From Candidatus Zixiibacteriota bacterium (GTDB lineage: Bacteria > Zixibacteria > MSB-5A5 > GN15 > JAAZOE01), in assembly GCA_030668485.1 (NCBI GenBank), contig DAOUTW010000002.1, positions 49,143 through 113,142 of the forward strand: a stretch of 64,000 nt of DNA. Direction: 5' to 3'. The notes under the pieces were generated by a model that was not told where the DNA came from, ran no database searches, and saw nothing but the letters and a program-made list of their open reading frames with translations. Below, piece after piece: positions 16,468-25,545 of this stretch (position 1 is its first letter; every line of letters starts with the position of its first letter). Position numbers and translations under genes: made by a program.

Positions 16468-17985
16468 TTAAAGGCTGGCCTCAAGTTCTTCGGTTTTGGA
16501 CGGCGGCGGTACCAGCGTCACAACTGTGCGGTTACTTTTCGTGAAGTACTTACTGGCTACCCGCATAATATCCTCGGCGGTGACGTTTTTGTACTCGGTA
16601 CGGTAATCGAGGAGATAATGCCAGTCGCCATTGATCGCCTGATAATTGGCCAGTCTATAAGCGATACCGTTATTGGAATTGAGTGAACGAACGAAATCGG
16701 CGTCGGACTGGTTACGTACCTTGTCGATTTCCCATTGTTCGACCGGTTCAGTCTTCACTTTTTCAATTTCAGCCAGAGCCGCCTCCATCACTTCCTCAGC
16801 GCTATGATCGCCCATCGGAGTAATGCGGCAGGTAAACAGATCGGGAAAGCGGGAGTATGATATGTAGCCCGATGCCCGCCCCAGTTTGGTTTCCACCAGG
16901 TTTTTATGGAATCGACTGGTGCGGCCGCGAGATAGTATATCCGAAAGCACATCCAGCGGCGCGACATCGGGATGCCCTGCCTGCGGCATATGCCAGGCGA
17001 TCATCGCAATCGGATTGGCATCGAATTCAACCTCAACCCGGCGTTCGCCTTTTTGTGGTGAATCGTCGGTAAAAACCGGCGGAGGGGTAGGGCCTGCCGG
17101 AATAGCTCCGAAATATTTTTCGCACAGCGCAAATATTTCTTCTGGATCGACATCACCGACAACGCAGGCAATGGCATTGGAGGGATGATAATACCTGCGG
17201 AAATGTTCGGCCATATGGTCGCGGCGGTAATTTTCTATATCGCTGCCCCAACCGATGGCATCCCAGCGGTAAGGGGAAGTCCAGTGGGCGGTGGCGCCCA
17301 TCGCTTCATACATAACGCCCCAGGGTCGGTTTTCCGTGGTTTGCCGGCGTTCCTCGCGAATAACGTCGCGCTCGGAATAGAATTCGCGCAGTTGGAGGTC
17401 GCCCATCCTATCCGATTCCAAAAAGGCCCAAAGTTCCAGGCGGTTGGACGGCAGGGAGACATAATACTGGGTTCCCTCGGTTCCGGTGGAGGCATTGAGA
17501 CGGCTGCCGCCGTTTTTCAGGTAGGTCTCCCACAACTCATCCTTGACGATATATTGCCCCTGTTCCTCCTGCACATCGGCGATTTGCTGGCGGATTTCAT
17601 CGGCCCTCTCTTGAGAGCCATCGAGAAGCGGATTGCGCAATTTACCGCGCTCGGCCTGAAGCAACTCGGCCAACGAATCCATTTTCGCCATTAGCGGAAC
17701 CTCGGCTTCGTAGTTGGTGGTGCCGATGATTTTGGAACCTTTGAACATCATATGTTCCAGGAAATGGGACATCCCGGTAATACGGGTATGTTCATCGGCG
17801 GCTCCGACCTTGAACCGGACAATCGTCGAAACCACCGGAGCGATATGGTTTTCCACGACGAGGATTTTCATGCCGTTGGAAAGGTCCTTCTCTTTGACAT
17901 CGAGTGTGATTTCATCCGATGCCGGGGCAAGCTGGAATAAGGCCAGCAGGCCGAGGATCAGAAACAGGCTGATTCTCTTCACCAC
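16468..17985 (-). CDS. M16-family zinc metallopeptidase (HxxEH present)
   Basis: 505 residues from a GTG (17985) with AGGAGG upstream. A signal peptide precedes DLSNGMKILVVENHIAP. The inverse zinc motif H74-F-L-E77-H78 is intact. A charged, helical insertion of about 70 residues (AKMDSLAELLQAERGK to EEQGQYIVKDE) separates the zinc helix from the REERR segment. This insertion is known in periplasmic pitrilysin-like peptidases of Gram-negative bacteria. With the HxxEH-less partner it probably forms an extracytoplasmic oligopeptide-degrading pair. Confidence 0.92.
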   Translation of the reverse strand: MVKRISLFLILGLLALFQLAPASDEITLDVKEKDLSNGMKILVVENHIAPVVSTIVRFKVGAADEHTRITGMSHFLEHMMFKGSKIIGTTNYEAEVPLMAKMDSLAELLQAERGKLRNPLLDGSQERADEIRQQIADVQEEQGQYIVKDELWETYLKNGGSRLNASTGTEGTQYYVSLPSNRLELWAFLESDRMGDLQLREFYSERDVIREERRQTTENRPWGVMYEAMGATAHWTSPYRWDAIGWGSDIENYRRDHMAEHFRRYYHPSNAIACVVGDVDPEEIFALCEKYFGAIPAGPTPPPVFTDDSPQKGERRVEVEFDANPIAMIAWHMPQAGHPDVAPLDVLSDILSRGRTSRFHKNLVETKLGRASGYISYSRFPDLFTCRITPMGDHSAEEVMEAALAEIEKVKTEPVEQWEIDKVRNQSDADFVRSLNSNNGIAYRLANYQAINGDWHYLLDYRTEYKNVTAEDIMRVASKYFTKSNRTVVTLVPPPSKTEELEASL

Positions 17986-18029
17986 TTCCTCCTTAATGAA
18001 ATGCGATAGCAGTTTTTGTAACCGGGTAT

Positions 18030-18058
18030 TAGATAAGATAGTTTTGTCCGATTGGCAA
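18030..18058 (-). promoter_or_regulatory. Putative promoter of the M16 pair
   Basis: Minus strand TTGCCA (18053-18058), 17 bases, TATCTA (18030-18035), about 45 bases upstream of the GTG at 17985. Confidence 0.5.
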
Positions 18059-18191
18059 GCTGACGCGGATATAATTCTGGCGTTTGGTGCAGCGTACGCA
18101 TAAAACCCATAAGCCTTAAAACGTAAAAAAGGCCGAAAAAGTTACAGCCGGGCCGGAAAATTTTGTTTTTTGGGCGTCGTATCCATACTGC

Positions 18192-18220
18192 TTGACAATT
18201 TCCATTAATCCCGGTAATTT
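18192..18220 (+). promoter_or_regulatory. Sigma70-type promoter directly before purM
   Basis: TTGACA (18192-18197), a 17-base spacer, TAATTT (18215-18220). The purM ATG at 18231 begins 10 bases after the -10 box, so the transcript would have almost no leader. A second -10-like TATAAT at 18070-18075 with a poor -35 could give a longer transcript. Confidence 0.6.
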
Positions 18221-18230
18221 GGCCGGTACT

Positions 18231-19271
18231 ATGGACAACAACAAGAAAGTCGATTACGCCTCGGCTGGTGTCAATCTGGCCGCAGGCGATGAGGCGGTTG
18301 CCAGGATAAAAAAACTGGCCAAAGCGACCTTCAACCCCAATGTCTTATCGGAGATCGGTTCCTTCGGCGGATTGTTTAAAATCCCTGTCGCCGACTATGA
18401 AGAACCGGTTCTGGTGTCGTCAATCGACGGTGTCGGCACGAAATTAAAACTGGCATTTATATCGGGAAATCACACCACGGTAGGGCAGGATATAGTCTGC
18501 CATTGTGTCAACGATATCCTGGTTCAGGGAGCTTTGCCGCTCTTTTTTATGGATTATATCGGGGTCGGCAAACTTGACCCGAAGGATTTAGCCGATATTG
18601 TCGAGGGCCTGTCCAAAGCATGTAAGGACAATAATATGCCGCTTCTCGGCGGAGAAACAGCCGAGATGCCCGGCTTCTATAGTGCCGGCGAATACGACCT
18701 GGTAGGAAGTATTATCGGGATTGTAGATCGTAAGAAAATTGTCGATGGTTCGGAGATAACCGAGGGCGATATCCTGCTCGGTTTGCCCTCGATCGGTTTG
18801 CATACCAACGGCTATTCGCTCGCGCGCAAAATATGTTTTGAAATAGCCGGGCTTAAAATCGACGATCAGGTTGAAATGATCGACAACGAAATCGGCAAGG
18901 AATTGCTTATCCCGCATCGCAGTTATCTTCACCCGGTATCGGCTCTGATGAAAGAAGTCCGCATTGCAGGGATGGCACACATTACCGGCGGTGGCATTCC
19001 AGGGAACCTGATCCGAATACTCCCCGAAGGCCTCAAGGCTGTCGTCGAGCGCGCAAACTGGCCCGACCTGCCGATTTTTGCTTATCTGCAGACGACCGGC
19101 GGGGTGGCCGACAGCGATATGTATGATGCCTTCAATATGGGAATCGGTTATATCGTGGTCGTGAAGGAGGCCGATGCATATAAGGCGGAATCGATTCTTG
19201 CCGAAAAAGGGCAAACGTCGTTCCGCATCGGGAAAATTGAAAAAGGCAAAAAGGTAGTCGAGATCGTTTGA
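18231..19271 (+). CDS. purM: Phosphoribosylformylglycinamidine cyclo-ligase (AIR synthetase)
   Basis: 346 residues from ATG 18231. A frame from TTG 18192 adds 13 residues not typical of the family and overlaps the -35 box. Recognisable segments are DYASAGVNLAAGDEAV, the glycine/ATP region VSSIDGVGTKLKLAF, C-H-C-V-N-D-I-L, GGETAEMPGFY and AHITGGGIPGN. PurM closes the imidazole ring in de novo purine synthesis. No Shine-Dalgarno sequence is evident. purL lies 36 kb away in this window, so purine genes are scattered. Confidence 0.97.
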   Translation: MDNNKKVDYASAGVNLAAGDEAVARIKKLAKATFNPNVLSEIGSFGGLFKIPVADYEEPVLVSSIDGVGTKLKLAFISGNHTTVGQDIVCHCVNDILVQGALPLFFMDYIGVGKLDPKDLADIVEGLSKACKDNNMPLLGGETAEMPGFYSAGEYDLVGSIIGIVDRKKIVDGSEITEGDILLGLPSIGLHTNGYSLARKICFEIAGLKIDDQVEMIDNEIGKELLIPHRSYLHPVSALMKEVRIAGMAHITGGGIPGNLIRILPEGLKAVVERANWPDLPIFAYLQTTGGVADSDMYDAFNMGIGYIVVVKEADAYKAESILAEKGQTSFRIGKIEKGKKVVEIV

Positions 19272-19319
19272 TCGGCCCCTTTTTCACATCGATAGGATAT
19301 TTAGCGCGTATCACCTCTT

Positions 19320-20855
19320 ATGATTTTACTTTGTATTCTTGATGGGTTCGGCATTCGTGACGAAACCGAAAACAACGCCGTAGCCGCGGCCCACAAACCG
19401 AATATAGACAAGCTGTTCCAAACATGGCCCAATGCCCCGATTCAAACTTCCGGACTGGCGGTTGGCCTTCCGGAGGGACAGATGGGTAACTCCGAGGTCG
19501 GTCATCTCAATCTCGGCGCCGGCCGGGTGGTCTATCAATATGTATCCCGCATCGACAAATCAATCGAAGATGGTTCGTTTTTCAATAATGACGTTCTGGT
19601 ATCGTCAATGATTGATGCCATCGAAAGGGGCAGGGCAATCCATCTCTTCGGACTCGTCTCCGACGGCTGTGTTCACAGCTCGATGACCCACCTCGACGCC
19701 TTGATAAAAATGGCCGCCGATTTGAAAGCTCCCCGCCTTTTTCTTCATGCTTTCCTCGATGGCCGCGATACCTCGCCGACATCCGGCGCCGGTTATATGG
19801 AACAGGTACTCGGGATGTTCCGGAAACATGGCATCGGTTCGGTTGCAACTCTGATGGGCCGCTACTGGGGGATGGATCGCGATAAACGCTGGGATCGGGT
19901 TGAACGGGCTTACAGTGCCATCGTTTACGGCGAAGGCAAGCCCGGCTCGGATCCGGTGTCGGAGATCAAGGAATCTTATGACGCCGAAGTGACCGACGAA
20001 TTTGTCGAACCGGTGGTTTTCAATAATGGTGATAAAGACGGTAAACTGGTATCGGGCGATCTGGCTTTGTTTTTCAATTTCCGTGCCGACCGGGTCCGCC
20101 AGCTCAATCATCTCTTTGAAGGAAACCAACCACTGAACACGATTGAAGATCGAAACGGCCCCGAGGGCTTGAAGATCAGTTTGGTTAACATGACCTTTTA
20201 TGATGAAAGGCTGAAAACGCCGTTGATCGCCTTTCCCCAGGTAAAGATGAAAAACCTGCTGGGCGGAATAGTCGCCGGTCATGGTTTGAAGCAGTTGCGT
20301 ATCGCCGAAACGGAAAAGTATGCGCATGTGACCTACTTCTTTAACGGCGGCGAAGAAACGCCGTTCGAGGGCGAGGACAGAATCATGGTCCCCTCGCCGA
20401 AAGTGGCCACTTATGATCTCCAGCCGGAAATGTCGGCCCCGGAGGTAACCGAAAAAGTTGTCGAAGCGATTAATTCGGAAAGATATGATCTTATCGTCTT
20501 GAATTTTGCCAATTGCGATATGGTCGGCCATACCGGCTATTTCGACGCCGCCGTGAAGGCGGTCGAGACCGTCGATACCAGCGTTGACAAGGTTTTCGGA
20601 GCTCTGCTGGAAAAGAATGGTACTGCCATATTGACTGCTGATCACGGCAATCTGGAATTGATGGTTGATCCGGAAAACGGCGGTCCCCATACGGCGCATA
20701 CCACCAACCCGGTGCCATGTCTTCTGATAAACGGCCTCGATGGTGTAAAATTGCAATCGGGAGGGAGGCTGGCCGATATCGCGCCGACCATTCTCGAATT
20801 ATTAAAGATAGAAAAACCAATTGAAATGACAGGCAAATCTCTGTTACTTAGGTAG
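19320..20855 (+). CDS. gpmI: Cofactor-independent phosphoglycerate mutase
   Basis: 511 residues. It starts LLCILDGFG with the metal-binding Asp at about 8 and has QMGNSEVGHLNLGAGR with the phospho-accepting Ser58. The phosphatase-domain metal segments ANCDMVGHTG and TADHGNLE appear near the C-terminus. It interconverts 3- and 2-phosphoglycerate using manganese. The stop codon is directly followed by the GTG of lnt, which suggests translational coupling between a glycolytic and an envelope gene. Confidence 0.97.
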   Translation: MILLCILDGFGIRDETENNAVAAAHKPNIDKLFQTWPNAPIQTSGLAVGLPEGQMGNSEVGHLNLGAGRVVYQYVSRIDKSIEDGSFFNNDVLVSSMIDAIERGRAIHLFGLVSDGCVHSSMTHLDALIKMAADLKAPRLFLHAFLDGRDTSPTSGAGYMEQVLGMFRKHGIGSVATLMGRYWGMDRDKRWDRVERAYSAIVYGEGKPGSDPVSEIKESYDAEVTDEFVEPVVFNNGDKDGKLVSGDLALFFNFRADRVRQLNHLFEGNQPLNTIEDRNGPEGLKISLVNMTFYDERLKTPLIAFPQVKMKNLLGGIVAGHGLKQLRIAETEKYAHVTYFFNGGEETPFEGEDRIMVPSPKVATYDLQPEMSAPEVTEKVVEAINSERYDLIVLNFANCDMVGHTGYFDAAVKAVETVDTSVDKVFGALLEKNGTAILTADHGNLELMVDPENGGPHTAHTTNPVPCLLINGLDGVKLQSGGRLADIAPTILELLKIEKPIEMTGKSLLLR

Positions 20856-22397
20856 GTGCCGAATATTTTCCGATATATGGGCAAATCACTCTGGCCCGAC
20901 GAACATGATGTCCGACGGGAGCGATTTTATTTAAGCCTCTCCGGTGTTTTGCTGGCGGCTGCCTGGCCACCGCTGCCGCTGGGCTTCCTTGCCTTTATCG
21001 GCCTGATCCTGCCGCTCGATATTATTTCCGGCAAACCGTTCGGAAAAGCATTTAAAAGCGGTTACCTTTTCGCCTTCGTTTATCACCTCTTCGCACTCTA
21101 CTGGATCGGTTGGGTAACGATCCCCGGCACCCTGGCGGCAATGGCGATCATCTCGCTTTATTCAGGCTACATCTTTGCTCTTTATGCCAGTGTTTATCGT
21201 TTCAATCGTATCGCCGGGTTGATTCTATTTCCTTTCCTCTGGGTGGGAATGGAATATTACCGAACTCTGTTCGAGACCGCCTTCCCATGGGCGAACCTTT
21301 CTTATACACAGGGGAGCTATACCGCATTTTTACAGATTTGCGAATATGTCGGCGATGGCGGAATATCATTTATCATAGTTGTCGTTAACATCCTTTTCTG
21401 GCAGATCTGGCGCAGTCGCGACCGCCTCCGGGGTGCAGCAATGGCGCTGGCCGCCGGATTATTGGTCGTTATCCCCACGATTTATGGCGCGATAGTCCTC
21501 TCGGGAGCCGGCCCGGTCAATGAAGGATCGATTCACATCGCCCTGCTTCAGGGTGATATCGATATTAAAACCAAATGGTCGGAAGAAACAAAGGATTACA
21601 ACTTCGCCGTCTACGATTCACTGGCGGCCGAAGCGGCTCCGGCCGATCTGTTGGTCTGGCCGGAAACGGCTGCCCCCGCCTATCTCCTGAATGATCACAG
21701 ACTGAAGGATAAGGTCTCCCGAACCGCGCGTGAGGCCGGCTGTCCGATGCTGGTCGGAACCCTCGATTTCAATTATGTCAATGATACCACCGTGGAAACC
21801 TTCAATGCCGCTATTCAATTCGACAGCAACGGACGGAATCGAAAATCGTATCATAAAACCAAGCTGGTGCCTTTTGCGGAAACGGTTCCCTATGGCAATT
21901 ATATTCCGTTTCTCGCCAATCTTTCACTCGGATGGTCCGATTTTGTCCATGGCCGGGAACTGGTTGTCTATGAAAATGAATTCGGTAGTTACGGCACTCT
22001 TATTTGTTACGAGATAATTTTCCCCGAAGTAGTCAATCAATATGTGCGTGACGGAGCCGATTTTCTGGTCAATATCACCAACGACACCTGGTATGGACAT
22101 TCATCGGGGCCGTACCAGCATGCCGGAATGGCCGCTTTTCGGTCGATAGAAAATCGGATTTGGGTGGCGCGCGCCGCCAACAGCGGTTTCTCATATTTCG
22201 TCGATAAATATGGGCGGGTGTATAATAAGGGCGGGCTATACGAACGGGTGATACTGCATGGAAATGTAGCCCCCATCGAAGGTCGAACGTTTTTCAATCG
22301 AGCCGGTCCCCTCGCTGGGCGAGCCGGTCTCTTGTTAATTGGGATGGTTTCTTGTATATTGTTGGCCGCATGGATAAGACACAAAGTAATATCTTAA
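20856..22397 (+). CDS. lnt: Apolipoprotein N-acyltransferase
   Basis: 513 residues from GTG 20856; ATG 20877 is an alternative. Five to six hydrophobic segments occupy about residues 25-215, then a nitrilase-like domain with the catalytic triad E270 (VWPETAAP), K336 (HKTKLVPF) and C384 (GTLICYE). A last membrane helix is at about 490-508. Lnt adds the third acyl chain to lipoproteins at the outer face of the inner membrane, consistent with a diderm envelope. The 3' end overlaps the next gene by 28 bases. Confidence 0.95.
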   Translation: MPNIFRYMGKSLWPDEHDVRRERFYLSLSGVLLAAAWPPLPLGFLAFIGLILPLDIISGKPFGKAFKSGYLFAFVYHLFALYWIGWVTIPGTLAAMAIISLYSGYIFALYASVYRFNRIAGLILFPFLWVGMEYYRTLFETAFPWANLSYTQGSYTAFLQICEYVGDGGISFIIVVVNILFWQIWRSRDRLRGAAMALAAGLLVVIPTIYGAIVLSGAGPVNEGSIHIALLQGDIDIKTKWSEETKDYNFAVYDSLAAEAAPADLLVWPETAAPAYLLNDHRLKDKVSRTAREAGCPMLVGTLDFNYVNDTTVETFNAAIQFDSNGRNRKSYHKTKLVPFAETVPYGNYIPFLANLSLGWSDFVHGRELVVYENEFGSYGTLICYEIIFPEVVNQYVRDGADFLVNITNDTWYGHSSGPYQHAGMAAFRSIENRIWVARAANSGFSYFVDKYGRVYNKGGLYERVILHGNVAPIEGRTFFNRAGPLAGRAGLLLIGMVSCILLAAWIRHKVIS

Positions 22398-24586
22398 TCC
22401 TGGTAAGCCTGATATTGGCCCTGACCTGCGCCGTGGCAGAAAATTCCGGGGCAACGATCCGCCATTGGGAAAGTTTTACCTCGTTCGATGAAGTAACTGA
22501 CATGACCCTGTACAATGGCGAAGTATGGACGGCGACCACCGGCGGACTGGTGCGCCTTGATCCTCGGACGATGGCTTTCGAAACCTATACCAATGTCGAC
22601 GGACTGGAAATGAATCGTCTGTTTTGTCTTTATGTCGACGATCAAAACCGGCTGTGGGTCGGCGGCGAGGGGCGGCTGGTCGATTTCTCCGATCCGGAAA
22701 ATCCTGATTTGTACCTGTTTACCGACCGTGACGGCCTCCTGGTGGAAATTTATGATATCGACGGCGCGCCCGGCGGCGATTCCTTATGGCTGGCCAATCG
22801 TGCCGGTGTCACCATCTTTCTGGCTCCCGAAAATCGAGGATCGGGATTGATTCTGGATACATACGGCCGACTGGGCGAGATCGAACGAGATACTCCGGCA
22901 CGCCGGATTTTTCTCGATTCCGACAGTATCTGGGTTGGCACCGAGAACGGTATAGCTGTCGGATCTCGTTTCGACATCCGGCAACTCAAGGCGCCGACCG
23001 GATGGATCAGTTATATACCATCGCAGATCGATTCGGGCCTGGATGACTATATCAGGGGTCTGGTCGAGCTTCGTGACACGGTCTATATCGGAATCAGCAC
23101 CGGGGTTTATCGATTTGATCGAACGTCGGGGGCGGCCCTGTATAATATCAATCTTTATGGCTATCCGTATGTATATAATATGTCTCTTATCGGTGATTCG
23201 ATTCTGATAAATAGCGTTCGTGGCAGTGCTTTCTTCTATGATGGAAGTTTTGCATATCAGCCGACGGATGGATTTCCATCGGACAAAAATAACACGACCG
23301 GAATAGTCGACGAGGACGGCGGTTTCTGGGCCGGTCACCTGTATGACGGCATCTACCGACGGCAGGAATCGGAGATGATCCCAATCGATGTCGGCGGCAC
23401 GCCCGCCAATGAATGCCGGGAAATGATCGCCGCTCAGGGCAAATTCTGGGGCGCTTTCGGAAATCGGGAGCTGGCCTACTACGAGAACGACCGCTGGACG
23501 GTTGTGCCGGGACTTTCCGGAATGCTGATAGCTATGGAAGTCGGCCCCCTGGGAGAACTTTGGGTCGGTACTTTCGGCAATGGAGTATACCGCATCATGG
23601 GCGACAGCGTCGCTCATTTTGGATTTGAGAATTCGGCTCTCTCAGGATTATCGAATGCGATTTCATATGTCGTGGTGCCAGATATTTATTCATCGGGAGA
23701 TGCTGTCTGGTTTGCCGACTATAAAGGCCGTTTGGGTGAGTTGGTCGCAGTCAATCCATACAATACCGAGCAGTGGCAGAATTATCTGTTTATCGGGGGA
23801 AGCAATGCGGATCTGATAGTGACCGTGACAGGCGGGCAAGGCGTCATTTATGCCGGTTCGGAACAGTTGGGAATTTATGCCGTCGCCAATAGCGGTACGC
23901 CGTTTTTTCCGGCCGATGATGATCGCTGGACATTTACTACGGCAAACTCCGGCATCGGGTCAGATTTTGTCAATGAACTGGCGGTCGACGGTTACGATAC
24001 TTTGTGGGTCGGTACTTCATTCGGCTTATCCTACCAATCTCTGGGAGAAATTTACTTTAACAATATCACCCTGCCGTTGGAATTCGGACCGGAGGTAACC
24101 TCCATTGCTTTCGACGCCCAGGGCTCATTGTACGCCGGATCGGGACGGGGTCTGGCGGTCAGGGATATCAGTGACGGGTCGGTGGAATGTCTCAAAACCA
24201 CCAATTCGGGTCTCGTTGACGATAAAATTCAGCACCTTTATTATGACAAAGAAACCGACGTACTCTGGATTTCCACGTCGGGAGGAATCTCGCGTTTGAC
24301 AATGGAATATAAATTGGCGACCAGGAACCTGGATAATATTCTGGCCTATCCCAATCCGTATGTCATCCGCTATGGTAACGAAACCGTCAGGTTCAATTAT
24401 TCCGGACTGGCTCAGATCCGGATTTATACGCTGTCGGGCGAACAGGTTCGCGAAATCCCGGTCAACGGTGAATGGGACGGCCGTAATGCATCGGGTGAAG
24501 CGGTCGCCTCGGGATTATATCTGTTTACCCTGACTGCGAGCGATAATGAAGTCGGCCGGGGCAAAATAATGCTTATCAGAGAATAA
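22370..24586 (+). CDS. Secreted two-component-regulator-type beta-propeller protein with FlgD-like tail
   Basis: 738 residues from ATG 22370, the start that gives a clean signal peptide (ILILVSLILALTCAVA). The body has many propeller blades of the sort NRLWVGGEGRLVDF, DSIWVGTENGIAV, GELWVGTFGNGVYRI and DTLWVGTSFGLSY, as in the sensor halves of hybrid two-component proteins. No kinase domain follows. The end has YPNPYVI, a WDGRNASGEAVASGLY segment and KIMLIRE, the FlgD-like/T9SS-type tail. It is probably a surface or exported propeller of unknown ligand. It overlaps lnt and is followed without a gap by the FemAB-like gene. Confidence 0.85.
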   Translation: MDKTQSNILILVSLILALTCAVAENSGATIRHWESFTSFDEVTDMTLYNGEVWTATTGGLVRLDPRTMAFETYTNVDGLEMNRLFCLYVDDQNRLWVGGEGRLVDFSDPENPDLYLFTDRDGLLVEIYDIDGAPGGDSLWLANRAGVTIFLAPENRGSGLILDTYGRLGEIERDTPARRIFLDSDSIWVGTENGIAVGSRFDIRQLKAPTGWISYIPSQIDSGLDDYIRGLVELRDTVYIGISTGVYRFDRTSGAALYNINLYGYPYVYNMSLIGDSILINSVRGSAFFYDGSFAYQPTDGFPSDKNNTTGIVDEDGGFWAGHLYDGIYRRQESEMIPIDVGGTPANECREMIAAQGKFWGAFGNRELAYYENDRWTVVPGLSGMLIAMEVGPLGELWVGTFGNGVYRIMGDSVAHFGFENSALSGLSNAISYVVVPDIYSSGDAVWFADYKGRLGELVAVNPYNTEQWQNYLFIGGSNADLIVTVTGGQGVIYAGSEQLGIYAVANSGTPFFPADDDRWTFTTANSGIGSDFVNELAVDGYDTLWVGTSFGLSYQSLGEIYFNNITLPLEFGPEVTSIAFDAQGSLYAGSGRGLAVRDISDGSVECLKTTNSGLVDDKIQHLYYDKETDVLWISTSGGISRLTMEYKLATRNLDNILAYPNPYVIRYGNETVRFNYSGLAQIRIYTLSGEQVREIPVNGEWDGRNASGEAVASGLYLFTLTASDNEVGRGKIMLIRE

Positions 24587-25543
24587 ATGGATTTTCGAAT
24601 TGAAGATCGTAACGGGCTCGACGTTCCTGCCTGGGACAAGCTGGCGCGAAACGGCTCTTTTTTTCATACCGTATCCTGGATAGATATCTGCGTCGACGGG
24701 CTCTCCTCGGAGGCGCGGAGCATTTTCCTGTGTGGCTGCGAAGGTAATAATCTGGTGGCCGGTATGCCGGCGGTGATCACCCGCAGGCTGGGTTTTGAAT
24801 CGTTTTCCTCCATGCTCGACGGCACCTATGGCGCTCCGATTTTTGCCGATAAAGACAATATGGAATTAAAAAATGAATTTTTGGATCATCTGAGTCAGTA
24901 TTTTCAAAATCACAAATTTTCACGAGTCGTTATTGCCGATTTCAATGGCGTGTTATCCGATTGGCATGATCACAGGATGGAACGAACCGGGCATTTCACA
25001 CATGTCGTCAGACTCGACAATGTCGACGATTTTCGGCCGCATAAAAAAATAGCCTATGATCTCCGCGCCGGTCAGAAAATCGAATCGGAAATAGTCGATG
25101 TTCGTGAAGAGTCACAGGTGGAAGATTTTTATCGTCTGTACTGTATGACCGAATTAAGGCATGGTCAAAAGCAACCGCGCCGCGAGAAGGTATTTTTTAA
25201 TTGCCTCCTGCATAACCTTGTCGATTCAGACAGCCTATACTGGAGGGCCATGATAGCCGACGGCGTCATGGTCGGATCACAGATTCACTTTATCCACGGG
25301 GACACCCTTTTCAACTGGCAAACGGTATCCGATTATGAAAAACGGCAGTACAAACCGAGCCAGTTGTTGATGCATGATGCCATTGGTAAAGCCGCTGAAA
25401 GCGGCTTGAAACAAGTCAATCTCGGAGCTTCTCCGCCCGATGCGGCCGGTTTGATTCGATATAAGGAGCGCTGGAAGGGCGAAAGGGTGGAGTACGATAT
25501 TCTGACAGCCCGTTCCGGGCTCCGAAAGATGCTGGGGCGATAG
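24587..25543 (+). CDS. FemAB-like / GNAT-superfamily acyltransferase
   Basis: 318 residues. The N-terminal W-D-K-L-A...GSFFHTVSWIDI and ARSIFLCGCEGNNLVAGMP strands and the C-terminal LMHDAIGKAAESGLKQVNL and RYKERWKG helices match proteins of the FemAB/Acetyltransf_6 (BioF2-like) group found in exopolysaccharide loci. Such proteins transfer an acyl or aminoacyl group to a sugar or peptide; the donor and acceptor cannot be told. The ATG directly follows the stop of the propeller gene, and three glycosyltransferase genes follow. Confidence 0.8.
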   Translation: MDFRIEDRNGLDVPAWDKLARNGSFFHTVSWIDICVDGLSSEARSIFLCGCEGNNLVAGMPAVITRRLGFESFSSMLDGTYGAPIFADKDNMELKNEFLDHLSQYFQNHKFSRVVIADFNGVLSDWHDHRMERTGHFTHVVRLDNVDDFRPHKKIAYDLRAGQKIESEIVDVREESQVEDFYRLYCMTELRHGQKQPRREKVFFNCLLHNLVDSDSLYWRAMIADGVMVGSQIHFIHGDTLFNWQTVSDYEKRQYKPSQLLMHDAIGKAAESGLKQVNLGASPPDAAGLIRYKERWKGERVEYDILTARSGLRKMLGR

Positions 25544-25545
25544 GG

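Noticed and set aside
19605..20756. A 383-codon open frame on the minus strand
   Set aside because: It lies fully opposite gpmI, whose catalytic motifs are intact; its translation has no family features.
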